From Acanthosepion lycidas (Eukaryota; Mollusca; Cephalopoda; Sepiida; Sepiidae): 64,000 nt of DNA. Location: contig OZ010600.1 in the NCBI GenBank assembly GCA_963932145.1, forward strand, positions 47,170,508 through 47,234,507. The letters run 5' to 3'. Within the stretch, counting starts at the first letter, position 1. Every line of letters begins with the position of its first letter. The position numbers and the translations under genes were made by a program. Under the pieces are notes generated by a model. That model saw nothing but the letters and a program-made list of their open reading frames with translations. It was not told where the DNA came from and did not search any database. Of the stretch, positions 13,501 through 27,300 are shown in pieces.

Positions 13501-16500
13501 GAATTTGTTTATTAAAAGAAGAAAAGAAAACCTAGAAAACAAATACAAGATTTAAAAAAGTAAAAGAATAATTTAAAACATATCAAATTCCTAAATAGAC
13601 AAGCTAAAAACTTACAAACATAGTAAAGTTACCAAATAACCAATGACAAGATGGAGCCAGAGGAAAAAAATTAAATCAGCAAAGTGACAAATGAAGCTAA
13701 AAAGAACTGCAAAGAAAAGGATGCTTAACCCTTTAAAGCAGGAAATCCCACAAATGATGTACCTGCAAGATTCACATACTTCATGTGAAGGGCCTGAATG
13801 CATCTGCAATTGGGTAGCACTGTATTTCAATAGTGTTAACACTCATCACACGATTGACTAAAAGGTGACAACTTTTATAAAAGTTATTGATTTCCAAAAC
13901 AATATCTCATAGTCAGTTGTAACAAGGGGATTAAAAAATAAAAAATAAAAAACTTGACATAAAATTTCCCTAACAGAAAAATGAATTAAATTCAATGAAA
14001 AGAAACAAATTTTTGTCAAAAAAAAAAAACAAAAAAAAAAAAAAAAAAAAAAAAACATCTAAGAATTATTTTAGTTGGCTATAATTTGAATTAAATCTAC
14101 ATAATGTCTAATTGTATTATTTAAAATTTGCTATATTTATGTGGGGAGGGCTCCATATTGGGTGTAGAGAGTTTGTAGATATAAACAGTGTGAACATAGA
14201 AATCAATACTGCATGTTGACAGGCAATTTCCCATTTCAAGTGACCTTCAAAGCATCATATTTGTAGTCTGTTGATCAAGATGATGAAATTTACAAGTGTT
14301 GATTTCTACAATCCACAATCTTTATAAACGACAAAATTAAATGATTGCATATTTCAAGAAAACTAAGATGAAGAATTTATAGTTTAAAATAATTTATTCA
14401 TAAAGAAAGTGATATTTAAAAAAGGTAACCCAGAAACAGTTGTAGAAGCTTAAACTATGAAGGCTTAATAGTTAATCAATCATTAAATTTATGCAAACAA
14501 TAACTAATATAGTTAATTATATCAAAAAAGAATATTATTTAAAACTGAGATACAAAAAAAAATAATAAAATAAAAACAAAATTACTATAAGATAATGATC
14601 AATGATAGCAAAATTAAAAATTTTATTATAAAATCATATTTACCTTTAACCGAGAACTCATACAAAATTTGCAGACTTTTAACTTAATTGGGTGTTTTAT
14701 GTGCTTGGAAGTTGGCAAAAATCCAGTTTTGGGCTGAAATTGAATGCAAAGATACTTTTATTATTTGAGATTTTTACGCAGCAAAATTGTCAATGTGTTT
14801 CTTTTTTTATTTCTCTTAACAAATAACAATTTAAAAGGTGATTCTATTTTAAAACAATGACAATTTTTTTTTTCCTTGAAAGATAGGTTATACAAGGAAT
14901 TTTTTAGACAACTGTTGAACACTTCATCTTAAATTTGTATGCAAGACAGTGTAATAATTGGATACTATAAAGAAAAATGAAAAAGCATTTCGTAGGTCTG
15001 TAAATTAAATTAAAAGGCTATAAGTATGAAGAATGGACAGTCTAAAAATAAAATCATTAATACTTGTATGATGATTTCAATTTGTAAGATTTTAAATTAA
15101 AGCTAACAGGAAAATGTTCTAAAACTGAATAGTAATAAAATTATATTAATTATTTACTAAAATCAGTTATGTTTGTTTCTGTCGTGAGGAACCCAGTAAG
15201 GTCCAACTTCATTATATTAGTGAATTGGGTAGTGGTTAAACTTACTAATCAACATACTATTGTAAGCACTTCAGTTATTTAACCCTCCATTAACATTGTG
15301 GGGTATTGTCACAGCATTAGTACCATGGGTGAGGGGGTGGAAAGGGGGTGAGGGGTTACAAATACCCCATTTAAATTATTATAAATATATTATTTTGTTC
15401 TTAATTTTCTTGTAATATAGTCTTGGTGTTCTTTGTGATTTTTATCAGAAAAATAACAATGAACCCCCAACCAAAAAAAGCTTTTATTTAGAAAAATCAA
15501 ATTAAAAGGCCAATGTAAAAAAAAAATGAATTTATAAGATTTAAAAAATTCAAACCAGGTTTAAATAAGTTTCATTTTATTTTTATTAAAACAAATAAAA
15601 CTGCTTGTAATTCAGATAAATATTTTAAAATCAGAAACTCCTTGTATTTGACAGGAAGCTACATGACTAATGAAAATTTGACTTACCATTTACTAAATAT
15701 TAAAAATATAAATTTATGGGGTGTTAAACATCCCACAGTACTAACAGAAGATTGAGCTTAGATAAAGCTGCTAGAGTCACGCAAGTAAGAATTGAACTCA
15801 TTCTATCAGTAAATTGTTCCACAAGGTGAGATGCTACAATAGGTTGGTGCACAAAAAAACTGTAATAATGAATAATCTAGAATTTAAAATTTAAGCATTT
15901 AAAAGATAACAGAAACACTTTAAATTCTAATTTAATGAAAAAAAAAAACAAAAAAAAACAACAACAACAACAACAAAGATTACTAATAAAAATTAAATGC
16001 AAATGAATGTTCTTACTTTAATTTCAATACTGATTGTAGATTGACATCGAACAGATAAGAGAGATTGGGGAATAGAAAGGCAGTTGGGCTTGAATACATA
16101 GCAAAAATCCGGCAATACTAATGCTGATCGGGCTGCAAAGTCAATATCTTTGCCTTTACGGTGTGCTGCAAAAAAATGAATAAATAAATAAATAAAACAA
16201 AAAAGGTATTTGGTTCTAAGGATTCACATATCTTTCAAATATGAAATCTGTTCATTTGCTAAGAAAATATTTTCAACTCAAATTAAATATTTTGCACTTG
16301 CAAATACTAATTTCTAATACTTCAATAATATTGGTAAAGCAATAAAAATACATCCCCAATGGATTTACAAACAAATAAGCTAAAATATCCTAAACATTTA
16401 GTAAAATTCATGTTTTGAAGTTAATGCTCTTTAAATCTTTCAGGTTTGCTTTTTTGATATTATCTAATAAATAGTATAAAAAGATGTGTTAAGTATTGTC

Positions 16501-19500
16501 TGCTATTTTGAGATGAGTCAATATTACACAAGTAGTTCAGATTAATATCTTTCTTTTTAGTTTTTATCACTAAATTTCAATTAATATTCATCACACAGGT
16601 AATGGGATTTTTTTTTTTTTAATCATAGTTCTATATATGGGCATAAGAGAAATTAATGCAGGAAATTTTACTTTATGGAGTTAGAAATCCTGCTACAATT
16701 ACTAAGATCAAGATATCTGCTAATTCTCACAGTACATTTGCAAGATAAATATTTTTTTGTGTGTGAGATTTATTTATCCCAAGAAAACAATATTATCAAA
16801 TACTGCAAACATGTTGTCTATATTGGCAGCACAAAAATAAAATAAATAAATAAAAAATTAAATATAGTAAAAGGAGGTGAAAGGAAAAAATAAGAAAAAA
16901 ATAAAGTTTTCTTTTCTTAATTGTACTTTTGAAAGTCAAGAGATATTTAATACCTACTCAAATTAAGTTGCCAGATAAAATTTTATTTCTTGAAAGAAAA
17001 CAATATGAAGATGATATGGTTGATAAAATTGGTAAATTTTATATTAGTAATCAATTTCAACCAAAATTTAGAATTAACAAAAATAAAAAAAATTACCAGG
17101 TCTGGCTTCCTTTACTGCTTCATTAAGTGTCTCAGCAAAACCAGAAGGGATTTCTTCAAGAAACTATGAATAAATATAAAATAAATACAAAATGTTAATA
17201 TAAAAAGATAAAAGCTTTCTAAGTCAGATCTTCAAGAAACTATGAATAAATATAAATAAAATACAAAATTTTAATATAAAAAGATAAGTTTTCTAAGTCA
17301 GATCATGTCAGTAAAAATAAAGTTTCATTTTGACGTCCACCATCACATATTTTGATTATTAGTTGATGACAAAAACTAAATTCTAATGGTTCTTTGGATA
17401 TGAGGTTTTAAAAGTTTTTTCTTTTTTTTTCCGAGTCTATAGTTTGTAAATCCAGTATTTCTGTTTGTAATTAATCAAGAACAGAAAGTTTATGCATATA
17501 AAACTTGTATGAAGTAAAACATTTTTGGTAAAAAAAAAAATTTTCCAATAAAAACTTGTCATTTGAAAAATATTATGACACAGCTATCCTAATAGACCTC
17601 CAGGGCTCTATCCTTGATCCTACTTTGTTTTTAATTTTCATTAACCACCTTTCTGATGACAAGCTCTTGACTTGGTATCTATACTGATGACACAATATTT
17701 ACTCTTATCTCAATAGCGAGTCTGATCAGTTTGATGTGTTCAAATTGGCAGCTAATGTCAAAAACAGCCTGTTGGTAAATGGGGCAAAGAATGGCTTGTT
17801 AATTTTAAAGCCTTCCAAACAAAACCACTTTTTATTAATCATCTGAGAGTCCCCTTTCTGCCTTGCATCAGCATGGCTGATGCTAAGCTCCAGGAGAGTG
17901 ACGCGTTGCACCTCATCGGACTAACATTCTCAGCTGACATGAAGTGGAAAGACTATATTGAATCCATTGTTAGGTCAGCTGCTAAAAAAAACTTTGCTTC
18001 ATTGTGTTATGCTAGACATTTTTTCTCTTCAGAATCTATCTTGCATATCTATAACTAACTATTCATCCATGTTTAAAATATTGCTGCTATATATGATCCT
18101 GCTATATATTTAGAGATCCTGAATAAAAATCCAAAGAAGAATCAGCAATATTATTGGTTCTGATATGGCATCTTGGCTTCAGCCACTTTCCCAACACTAT
18201 AAAGTTGCCTCCCGGTGACTTTTCTATAAATACTTTCATGGTAATTATTCAGATGAGTTCTTTGCTATGGTACCTAGACTTTATGAATTTAAGCACAGTA
18301 CTAATTTGGCAACAAGGTCCCATCAATTTACAGTTTAATTACCTAGATGTAACCGTAAATACTATGCTAACAGTTTCTTTTCTCACACTTCTTGCTTGTG
18401 AAACTCCGTTCCAGCTCCATGCTTTCCAGGTAGCTTTAATCTTCAAAGATTTAAATGCAATGTCAATTGCTATCTACTGTCCTCTTGATTACTATTTTTG
18501 TTCCTGCTTATTAGTAATGTTTCTGTTTTCTAATTCTTTCAAACCCAGTAACTCTTGTGTCTCAGTGACTTTATTGCTAATGAAAAAACTTGGAAAATGG
18601 TGTTTTGTGGTTGATAGCTTGCTCAATCCAAAGGCATTGTGCCCCCTGTATCTGCTGTAGTTTTAGTGGAAATAAATAAGAAGCATTACTTTCTTAGCAT
18701 CCCTCATACATTTTTGTATATTTAATCTAAAAGAAACTTAAAGAAAAACTATACTATTAATGGTTTCATAAAGAGAATTATCAGGAGAGATTTTAATAAA
18801 TATAATAGATAAAACTTCACAAGAAATTCTGAAAAAACAAAATCATAAAACACTGTAACCAGTATTAAAAACGGGGGGGGGGGCTATGAAACCCCAAATT
18901 ATCAAATTTTCTAACAAGGGGTCCAATAAATCAAAGAATAACAGAGTTTTCAATAGAAGAATATCCCAAAAAGTTGACTTAGATTTTGCCTTTTCTTAAT
19001 AGGAAAATATTAAAAAAAAAAAAAGAAAAAGAAAAAAAAAATCTTACTTTTTCTTTGTTAAAAAATCTTGATACCACAAAACTTTGGAGTTCAGATGTAG
19101 TTCCTTTGCCTTGCAAATGCAGTCAACTTCATATCTTCCGTAACATGCTTTCAGTTTTGTTATCTGTCTTGAATAATAAATACTGCAAAATCTTTTCCCT
19201 TTAATAAATGGGCAAAACATCTGAAAACTACTTTTTTTTATCTGTTGTTAATGAGTTTTTAATACAAACTTCTCTTTAAAATAATGTGAAAAATGCATTT
19301 TCTCTTTTTCATTCTAGAATAAATAAATTTTCTTAATTCTAGGTTGCAATTTACTAAAAACTGACTTTGATTAAATTTTCACTACATGTTAAACCTTATT
19401 TTGAATAGATATTGTAAAATTTTCAATTTTACATTTGTCTTTGAAGATGTAATTTTTTTTTTATATATTAAAAAAACGGAGATCACTCAAAGGTAAAAAT

Positions 19501-20871
19501 CAAAATTTATTTCAACAGTGAACACAATGAAGCTAGTTTAAAACTCATGTTGAGATACCTGTAATCCAAGTATTTTTTTAGAAAAACATTTTAGAAAATT
19601 GTCAAATTTGGCTTTGTATCATATCTTTATGATGAACAAGGAAAATTTTATTAATTTTTTAAAGTTTATTTTCAAGTTTTGACTGTATGAGATGTATTAT
19701 TTGTGAATTATAGTAACAAATAATATATCACACAGTCAAAACATGAAAATAAACTAACTACACCAAAAACAAAGACCTTGAAAATGGCTAAAGTAATGGC
19801 TGAAAGTGCTTGGGACAATCAACAATATGGACAGTTTTGTACTCACTCCCACCAAATGGAAAAATGTAAGAACGCTGGTAAAACTAAAAAAAAAAAATAA
19901 TAATAAAATTTTCCTTGTCCATCATATTTAATGAAAGATGTTTAAAAGAAATTTTGCTGCCTATATATGTTTCATTAAATAATATAGACAAGTGTTGTCT
20001 ATTTATTTTATGTAAATTCTTTTCATAACGTCTGATAAGCTTAATAACATTATCATTAAACGAAGAAAGAAAATCACAATATTGATCCATATTTTTTAAT
20101 CCAATCTAAGCTTTCGGCTTACATAAGCCATTATCAAAGATGTCAATTACTGTACAATATATTAAGCAATATACGGACAAGACAGTGATGATAGTCTGTT
20201 ATTGTTTACATGGATAATTTCCAAGACAATGATAAACACATTGCATATAAGACGCTAGAAGCGAAAATCGCACCGCAGCTCATGACGTCACACATAACCA
20301 CACAAGAGTGAATTTGAGAAGTATGGGAAGTCGTTGGTATAAACCAATGGCTTTTGTTACCAATTATAGACATTTAAGGATATTTGTAGAGATTCCATAG
20401 TTGATTTTGTTTAGGTTAGGTTTCAACTGTTTGATGTATATAGCTTCAAGGATTTTTAGTTTTTGTCTATTGTTTTCATGTTTAAGTATAATTGTGTTTT
20501 CGACAAGGATTTTACGGAATTGTGTGTGCGGCCAGGCATGTTGTTTTAAATGCCGAAAAATGTTAGAGTTTTCATTCAAATGTAGTGTCAAGCGTTGTGA
20601 AAGCGAGTTTGTGGTGTGACTAACATAAATATTATTTAATTCGTTGGAGATACAATCTCCCAAAGGGCACTTAAATTTATAAACTATGTTGGTTTTTTGC
20701 AAATTGCTAACCAGGGGAGAAGCATCATTGCAAAGAATTAAGTTGGATATACTAGATTAATATTTTTGCTAGGATCTGTTGTTGATATATTAGTATTTAC
20801 TAAATTTTTTATTATATCTTCTTGTTTATAAATATAGATAATGCTAATTTTTGAATTAACAGAATATGTGC

Positions 20872-20916
<45 letters not shown>

Positions 20917-21327
20917 TATAAAAATTAAAAAAATCAGTGAATATGACTAGCCAGTTTTTCTACCCACTGATCATTAGTGCTAAGGTAGAAGAGAGATCAG
21001 TTGCCAAGCTCTGGTCATCTAGTGTTTTGGAGGTGCGCTCCTATAATGTCATATTATTAACATAGCTATTCACAAATGATTGACGTATACTCTTAGACAC
21101 ATCACTTATGTAATGTAGAAAGAGGGTTGGACCAAGAAGTGAGCCTTGAGTAACCTTAACAATAACAGTAAGGCTTGCCTATCATCTGAGTCACACTCCT
21201 CCATGGTCTTTTGAACAGGAGATGTTTATCCCTTGTTTCTGGTTCCTTCTAAAATTTTCTCGGTTTCTTTCTCTCCCAGTAGACTGTTGCATCTTAGTAG
21301 CATTATTGCCCTGCTTGAAGTGAATTG

Positions 21328-21365
<38 letters not shown>

Positions 21366-24300
21366 TAATAGTAAAAATAGTAATATAATTCTTGTGAACA
21401 GTAAAAGCTTAGAATAAGAAACTGAATTTTTAAAGAAAATTAAATTTCAATTTGTCCTAATACAGACATCCCTTGATTAATACACATTTGATTAATGCAC
21501 TAAAATTTTTATATACCAAGATTCTATAAAATGTGTGAAGTAAACTAAATCTAGTTTAGAAGTTTTTATTAAAATGTGTTATTATAAAATCCTCATATAC
21601 GAGTTATCCTATTTATATCATAATGAAAACCACTACAAGATAAATGGCAGACATATTGATGCCAAACATTTATGATGAATAACTCAAGTTAAAGGAAAAC
21701 AATTTTGAAACTAAATTTCAAATTTCTTTATCTTTGCATTAATTTTATATTATTTGTAGAATTAATTTCATAGTTAAAACTATTAGACAATCTAATTTTC
21801 AGCATTATTATTCAGGAATAGTAGGTTAAGACAAATTTTCATTTAACCAGGATGAAAACAAAGTTGGGGGAGATAACTGTAACAAACATGAATGAAAAAT
21901 GTACTCATTATTTTCTTTTTCAAAACTTTTGTTTTTAATTTATCATTAAATAATGATTAATGAAGAATTATTTTCAAACGCCATCAGATTAAATTTTTAA
22001 TAGTGATTTAAAAAAAAAAATGATCTAAAACGTTGAATTCTAAGTATAATAATATATTATTAATAATATTAACTTTTCTGAATTTGAAAAATTTTAATCT
22101 CCATAAGCATTAAATCACATGAATTATATTTTTTATGTGTTAAGAAGCAAAATACATAAGAGAAAAAAAACATCAGTAACTGTTAGAGGTGCTTTAGTTA
22201 GAAGAGGAATTATTTTTGAAGCTAACAAATTTGAGTAAATATTATGAAAGAAGATCCGAAATTCAAGAGCCCTCACAGGTTTGTAAACAATGTGTTATAT
22301 TTGCAGATAATGACTGACAAAAAAAATAAAAAATGTACCCATCATTATTGGTACATTTAGTACAGCCCCAAAAAGTCTTGCAAAGAGATAAGAAAAAATA
22401 GAAATCTAAAAATAAAAAAAAACAACTGAAAAATATCATTAAAATCAACAAGAATATTGAAAATGTTATAATAAACATTTGGTTGCGAGAGGAAAGGAAT
22501 AACAAGGATTAGGTTTTTGGACAACATGTATTTGTTTAATATATAGCATGTTTTACACAGTTATTGGAAAAACAGTAAAATGTAATTTCTGTTACTGATT
22601 ATCAGGATGGCGATCAAGTATAAGGATAGCACCTGGAGTTGACCTATTTCTTGTGTTGGTTTGACAGAGGTCACAGGATATGGTGGCTTACACGTGTTGG
22701 CCAATTGAGGTCACAGTGGTGGGTCAATTTGTTGGTAGTCAAGGTAACATTGGATTGGTGTAGCTGGTAAGCCAGTTCTATGAAATGTGGCCATAGTGAC
22801 AATAGCAAAGGGAATGCATGTAGCAAGTCAGGTATGCTGAGGTGATAGCTGTGGGTTACAGAGGTAACAAGGTTGGTGTAGGTGATTGTCCGGTGTTCTA
22901 CAAGATGGTGGTAGGCCGAGTGGGTTGCATGCTTTCAGAATCGAAGTTATTTCCTTGTGTAGTCGAGGTTGCTTACTTGCGGAGTTGTTTGTTTGCAAAG
23001 TGGGAGTTGACCGTTTGCAGGGTTGGAGTCACTTTCTTGCGGAGTTGGATTTGCCGAGGTGATGACATTGGTGATGAGGAAAGTTTGTAGCTTGGTGGTG
23101 TCAATGTTGAGATGTTATCAATCATGACAGTTGGTGTCTTGGGCCTGGTAGTGTTGAGGCTGGATAGTTGGCCGCTGTAGTGGGTTGGGTTTGCCAAGGT
23201 GACGACATTGACAACAAGGAAGGCTTGTAGTTGGGTGGTGACAACATTGATGATATTCTGGATTATGTGTGCGAAGAGTTGGGTGTTTAGTCGAGCCTGG
23301 GAGTGGTAATGGTTGTTGAGAGTAGCAGTCATGCTGCTAGCAGTGGCAGCAGCACCCTGCGTGCTGGCCCACAAATGCTTGTGGTTATTATAGGAGACTA
23401 GCTTTTAAGCAGATTTGGCAGTCCCCAGGGACGTCATCTTTTTGGCAGGAACATTCCCAATTGGCCAATGTTGCTTTCATTGTGGGGGCAGGGGTGCTTC
23501 AGTAACTGGACATGATGCTCGGAACCTATGCACAGAGAACAACTTTTTTTATTTTGTTCTCTGCCTTCATGGTGTCACAACTCGCTGGCATGCAGAATGA
23601 ATCAGAAAGAGATCTAAATACAATGGAGTATTACAAAGAGAGTGATAGAGAAAATTTGATATATGATCTCCAGTGAATATCAATAGATATTACTAGTGTA
23701 AAATTATATGTCAATAATAATAATGCAAAGACTACATAAAATTTCTTATAACAACACCTCAGAATAAATATCAGAAAGACTTATGTCAATGTAAAGAATG
23801 AAAAATAACACAGTGGGTTGGTATCAGAATGTAGAATCTGTTTCTCTTTTCAGACAAGATAATACCATATTTTTGTCTTCAGGTAAGATACAGAACAACG
23901 AGGCGAGTTTGGTCCCAGAGCTTCTATCCTTGCAGCATCTTTGCCGCCTGTGTTACAGGTAAGCAATGTACAAGCACATTGGTTGTTATCATAATAGAAG
24001 GAGGAGGAGAAAGCAAATACATTGAAATGAAGTACCTATTACGTATCTATGTCTTTTTCTTTTCCTCCTCTCTTTCTTACTCCTTTTCCCCTTTCATTCT
24101 GACCACTTTTACACTGTGTATGTGCAGAGGAATGGGGACAGTGAGTAGATATGCTTCCCTACACCATCAGAGGCATCGGTGGATAAACACTAGACCCTTG
24201 ATTTTCACACAAGTCAACCTCATGTCGGATAATGTGAGACAGAGGTGCCAAAATTCAAGATTCGGCAGTTGAAGAACAACAACCAAATAAGATGTGTGCC

Positions 24301-27300
24301 GACTCCTGCTTTACGTCTATCCAGAAGACCGAATAATGCAGTAACCCAAAAGAAAACTGTTGATTGAACCAATTTTATTTCTATCCAGGAATTACAGATA
24401 TGTCTTGAGCATCAACCTCGACGATAGTTAACATCTGCTTGACAGACACTGAACTCTGAAGTTAACCAATGGGCTCGGACATTCTGTGTTTATGAACTTA
24501 TCCCTCAGAGTCAACCTTTTTATAAGAACTGTTGGTATGTTGAGTCCAAAACACAGTTAAGTAATATGTGGATTATCTTGACATGATTGAAATTAATGTG
24601 TTTCTGCTGCATCCACCACATGCAAACCCAAACAAATTCTTTCTTTTTCTTATCTTCTCATTTTCTGTTCTCATGTTCATGTTATTAAATTGTTTATGTT
24701 AAATTGACTCCTCGTGTTCACTGTTGTTTTTTCACTGGTTATTGTATTTTGCATGTATTGTTCCTATCCTGCAGACATCCCTTACTCATCGGAATCCAGG
24801 ATATTATATCCCAAGCAAAATCTCACATCCATTAAATACAAATTTTATTTATTTCTGAGACCTAGGCCATGGTACCTGGCACAAAATGTAGAATGTTGGT
24901 ATATTCTATCAATTGTGTGATATTAGTCATAGGGACTGGGAAATGTTTGTATTTTGCCTATGTATGCATATGAGCCTCCATGTTTGTTATAGTGGAACAC
25001 ACCTATTCTATAGTTAATAGACTCTCCCACCTATAATAAGTAGGAGTAGTAAGAGTAACGAGTCAGTCAGTGAGTCGATGCTGGACGACAGTTAGTTGAA
25101 TACTAAAGTATCAGCGACCACAACTAGATTACTCTGCGTTATACCTATTATATCAAGTTCCTAATGTTTTGTACGTCGAACCTCTTTTAGGACCGACTTG
25201 GTACAAATACAAGCCTCCACTGTGAAATCACTCCACAACAATGTTAAACTGTACATGTGTCATATTCTGCCTCATCGAGAAGAAGTAGATAAATACCAAG
25301 CAAATATCTTGGCAGAGAAAGAGAGAAAAGCAAGTGTAAACCACCTAAATGAATGCTGCATGCAAGACCAAAGGGAATATAAAAATGGATATGACAGAGC
25401 AGGCATAGTGATACATTGGGAATTGTAAAATCAATCATGTATACAATGGTATGAACACAAAACAGAGTCTATACTAGAAAATAAAAAGAGTAAAATACTC
25501 TAGGACTTTGAGATGTCCCATTCAAACAAGAAGACAAAATTTGATATTTGTGAAGAAGGAAAAGAAATTCAACCAGAATATAAATCAAGCAGGCCACAGG
25601 TATAAAAAAAATACTAATAGAACATTGTCCAAGAGTTAAAGAGATTGTGAAACATGAAGTTTATAATTCAGAATAATTGGTGAACTAGATTAATGAAATT
25701 CGAGGATGTACAGGTGATATAATGGATAGTGGCTTAAAATAAGAAATCAGAGAGCTGAGTTCCAATTCCAGTCAGGTTCGTTATATTCACTTACAGACAA
25801 ATATCCTTGACATCCATTAAAATGTTTGTCTCCTATACAATTAAATTTTACTATAACACAACAGACATTAAACTAAGTCTAGGCTTCTGTGTTTCACAAT
25901 AGTTGGTAGAGTTTAATTGACATATTTTAACTGTAATACGACTTCTGTTCAATAATAGTTATTATATTCAGTACATGAAATTTGTTATAAAATAATTGTT
26001 AAATTTGTAAATAAGAACAAGATAAAATCTTTCATTTTCACTGATTATATTAATTCAGGGCTTGAAACCATCAATTTTTTAAGCATTTATATGATTTAAT
26101 TTACATTTAAGCATTTTAGGGGAAATTAAAATAATGTCAAGGTTAAATTTAACCTTGTTTCATAACTGATTTTCATGGTAATGTTTTCTATTTTTACAAT
26201 CTTGTAACAAATACTCTAAGACAGCATTTGAAATATCATTTTGACCTTTCACATTTTGCCTTAAGTGTTTTTAAATTTCCATACACGGTTGATATTTTTT
26301 GCTAAAACATATAAACACGTGTGGTTTTTTAAAATTTCATTTTTTATTTGCTTATCTTTGAATAGTTTGCTTTAAGACATTTTACATTATATTTTTTAAA
26401 TTACTACAATGGGCTTGTATCGCATATGGTCTTAAAATAGTGTAGTTTCGAATATATGCAGGCAGAAAACATTTTTAAATTAAAAAAAAAAAAAAACTCA
26501 CCATCTTCTTCCACATGAACCTGCATCACCTAATGTAAAGGAGAAAAATTAACCCCTTCCCCTATTATTCTTGAGTTTTCTCCCTTATATTATCAGTCAG
26601 TTATGTGCCATGCATGATACACACTTAGGCGATCATGTATCATTCGATACATGACTGACGAGGCAGATTTTTTTCCCCGCAGAAGGTTGCCATTTCTTTC
26701 TGCAGTAGACCAGTTGCCATCCAAGGCTATAGAACCCGGTCTGTCCTGCTATTTACCCATAGCTGGGGGGGAGAAGAAGAGGATTCATACCTTTCCCAAG
26801 GGTATTAGTATATAAGTGAATGTAATGGATTCAACTGGAATTCGAACTCAGCTCTCAGATTCCTCAATCCAAGCCACTATCTATTACTTCACCATGCCTC
26901 CTATCCCTTATATTACAGTTCCTAAACCTCCTTGCTACAGGTATTGTGCTTATAGCATTCACTGTGTTTTTGTGTTATCTTTGTATATGAGAAATGACAC
27001 TGAAAAATCAAGATGGTGAAAGGGTTAAGGGCAATGATGAAAAGCTTAAGAAAACCAGAGAAGTGTTAGGGTCTCCAACAAAAATCAGTTGTAAAACATG
27101 TTAATAACTAAAACTGCATGGAGAAATTGTTATTTTGCTTGCAGTCTAAATTTTATTTGTAAAAAAGCCAAACAGACAACAGGATTTTAGAGCTTGGAAG
27201 GATCTGGTTCCATGTAGCAGATTATATGATTAAGCCATAACTAGTGTGCAGAGCCAACAATCCCCATGTCCTTAAGAACAAAAGCAAAAACATGCTGTTT

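Larger units (their letters stand above)
11182..14643 (-). other. IPPK intron 6
   Basis: A 3.5-kb intron with a LINE 3' fragment (11668-11995), an A-rich tract (13998-14056) and a degenerate R1 repeat (about 14125-14230). I recognise nothing in 12000-13990 or 14240-14643. Confidence 0.8.
14734..16016 (-). other. IPPK intron 5
   Basis: A 1.3-kb intron. It holds a G-rich tract (15327-15355), one mariner-type terminal repeat remnant (about 15839-15855) and a CAA microsatellite (15949-15975). No exon is seen. Confidence 0.75.

Noticed and set aside
13725-13740. TTAACCCTTT resembling a piggyBac end
   Set aside because: A single occurrence with no matching inverted end or TTAA pair found nearby.
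13612-14058. Open frames with Phe/Leu-rich peptides
   Set aside because: Readings of A-rich tracts on the opposite strand.
18154-18660. 168-codon open frame, plus strand
   Set aside because: It is an out-of-phase reading of the broken LINE; the genuine RT words are in other frames over the same bases.
22973-23374. 133-codon open frame, minus strand
   Set aside because: Low-complexity Thr/Ser/Asn-rich reading of a repeat block, with no splice context or recognisable domain.
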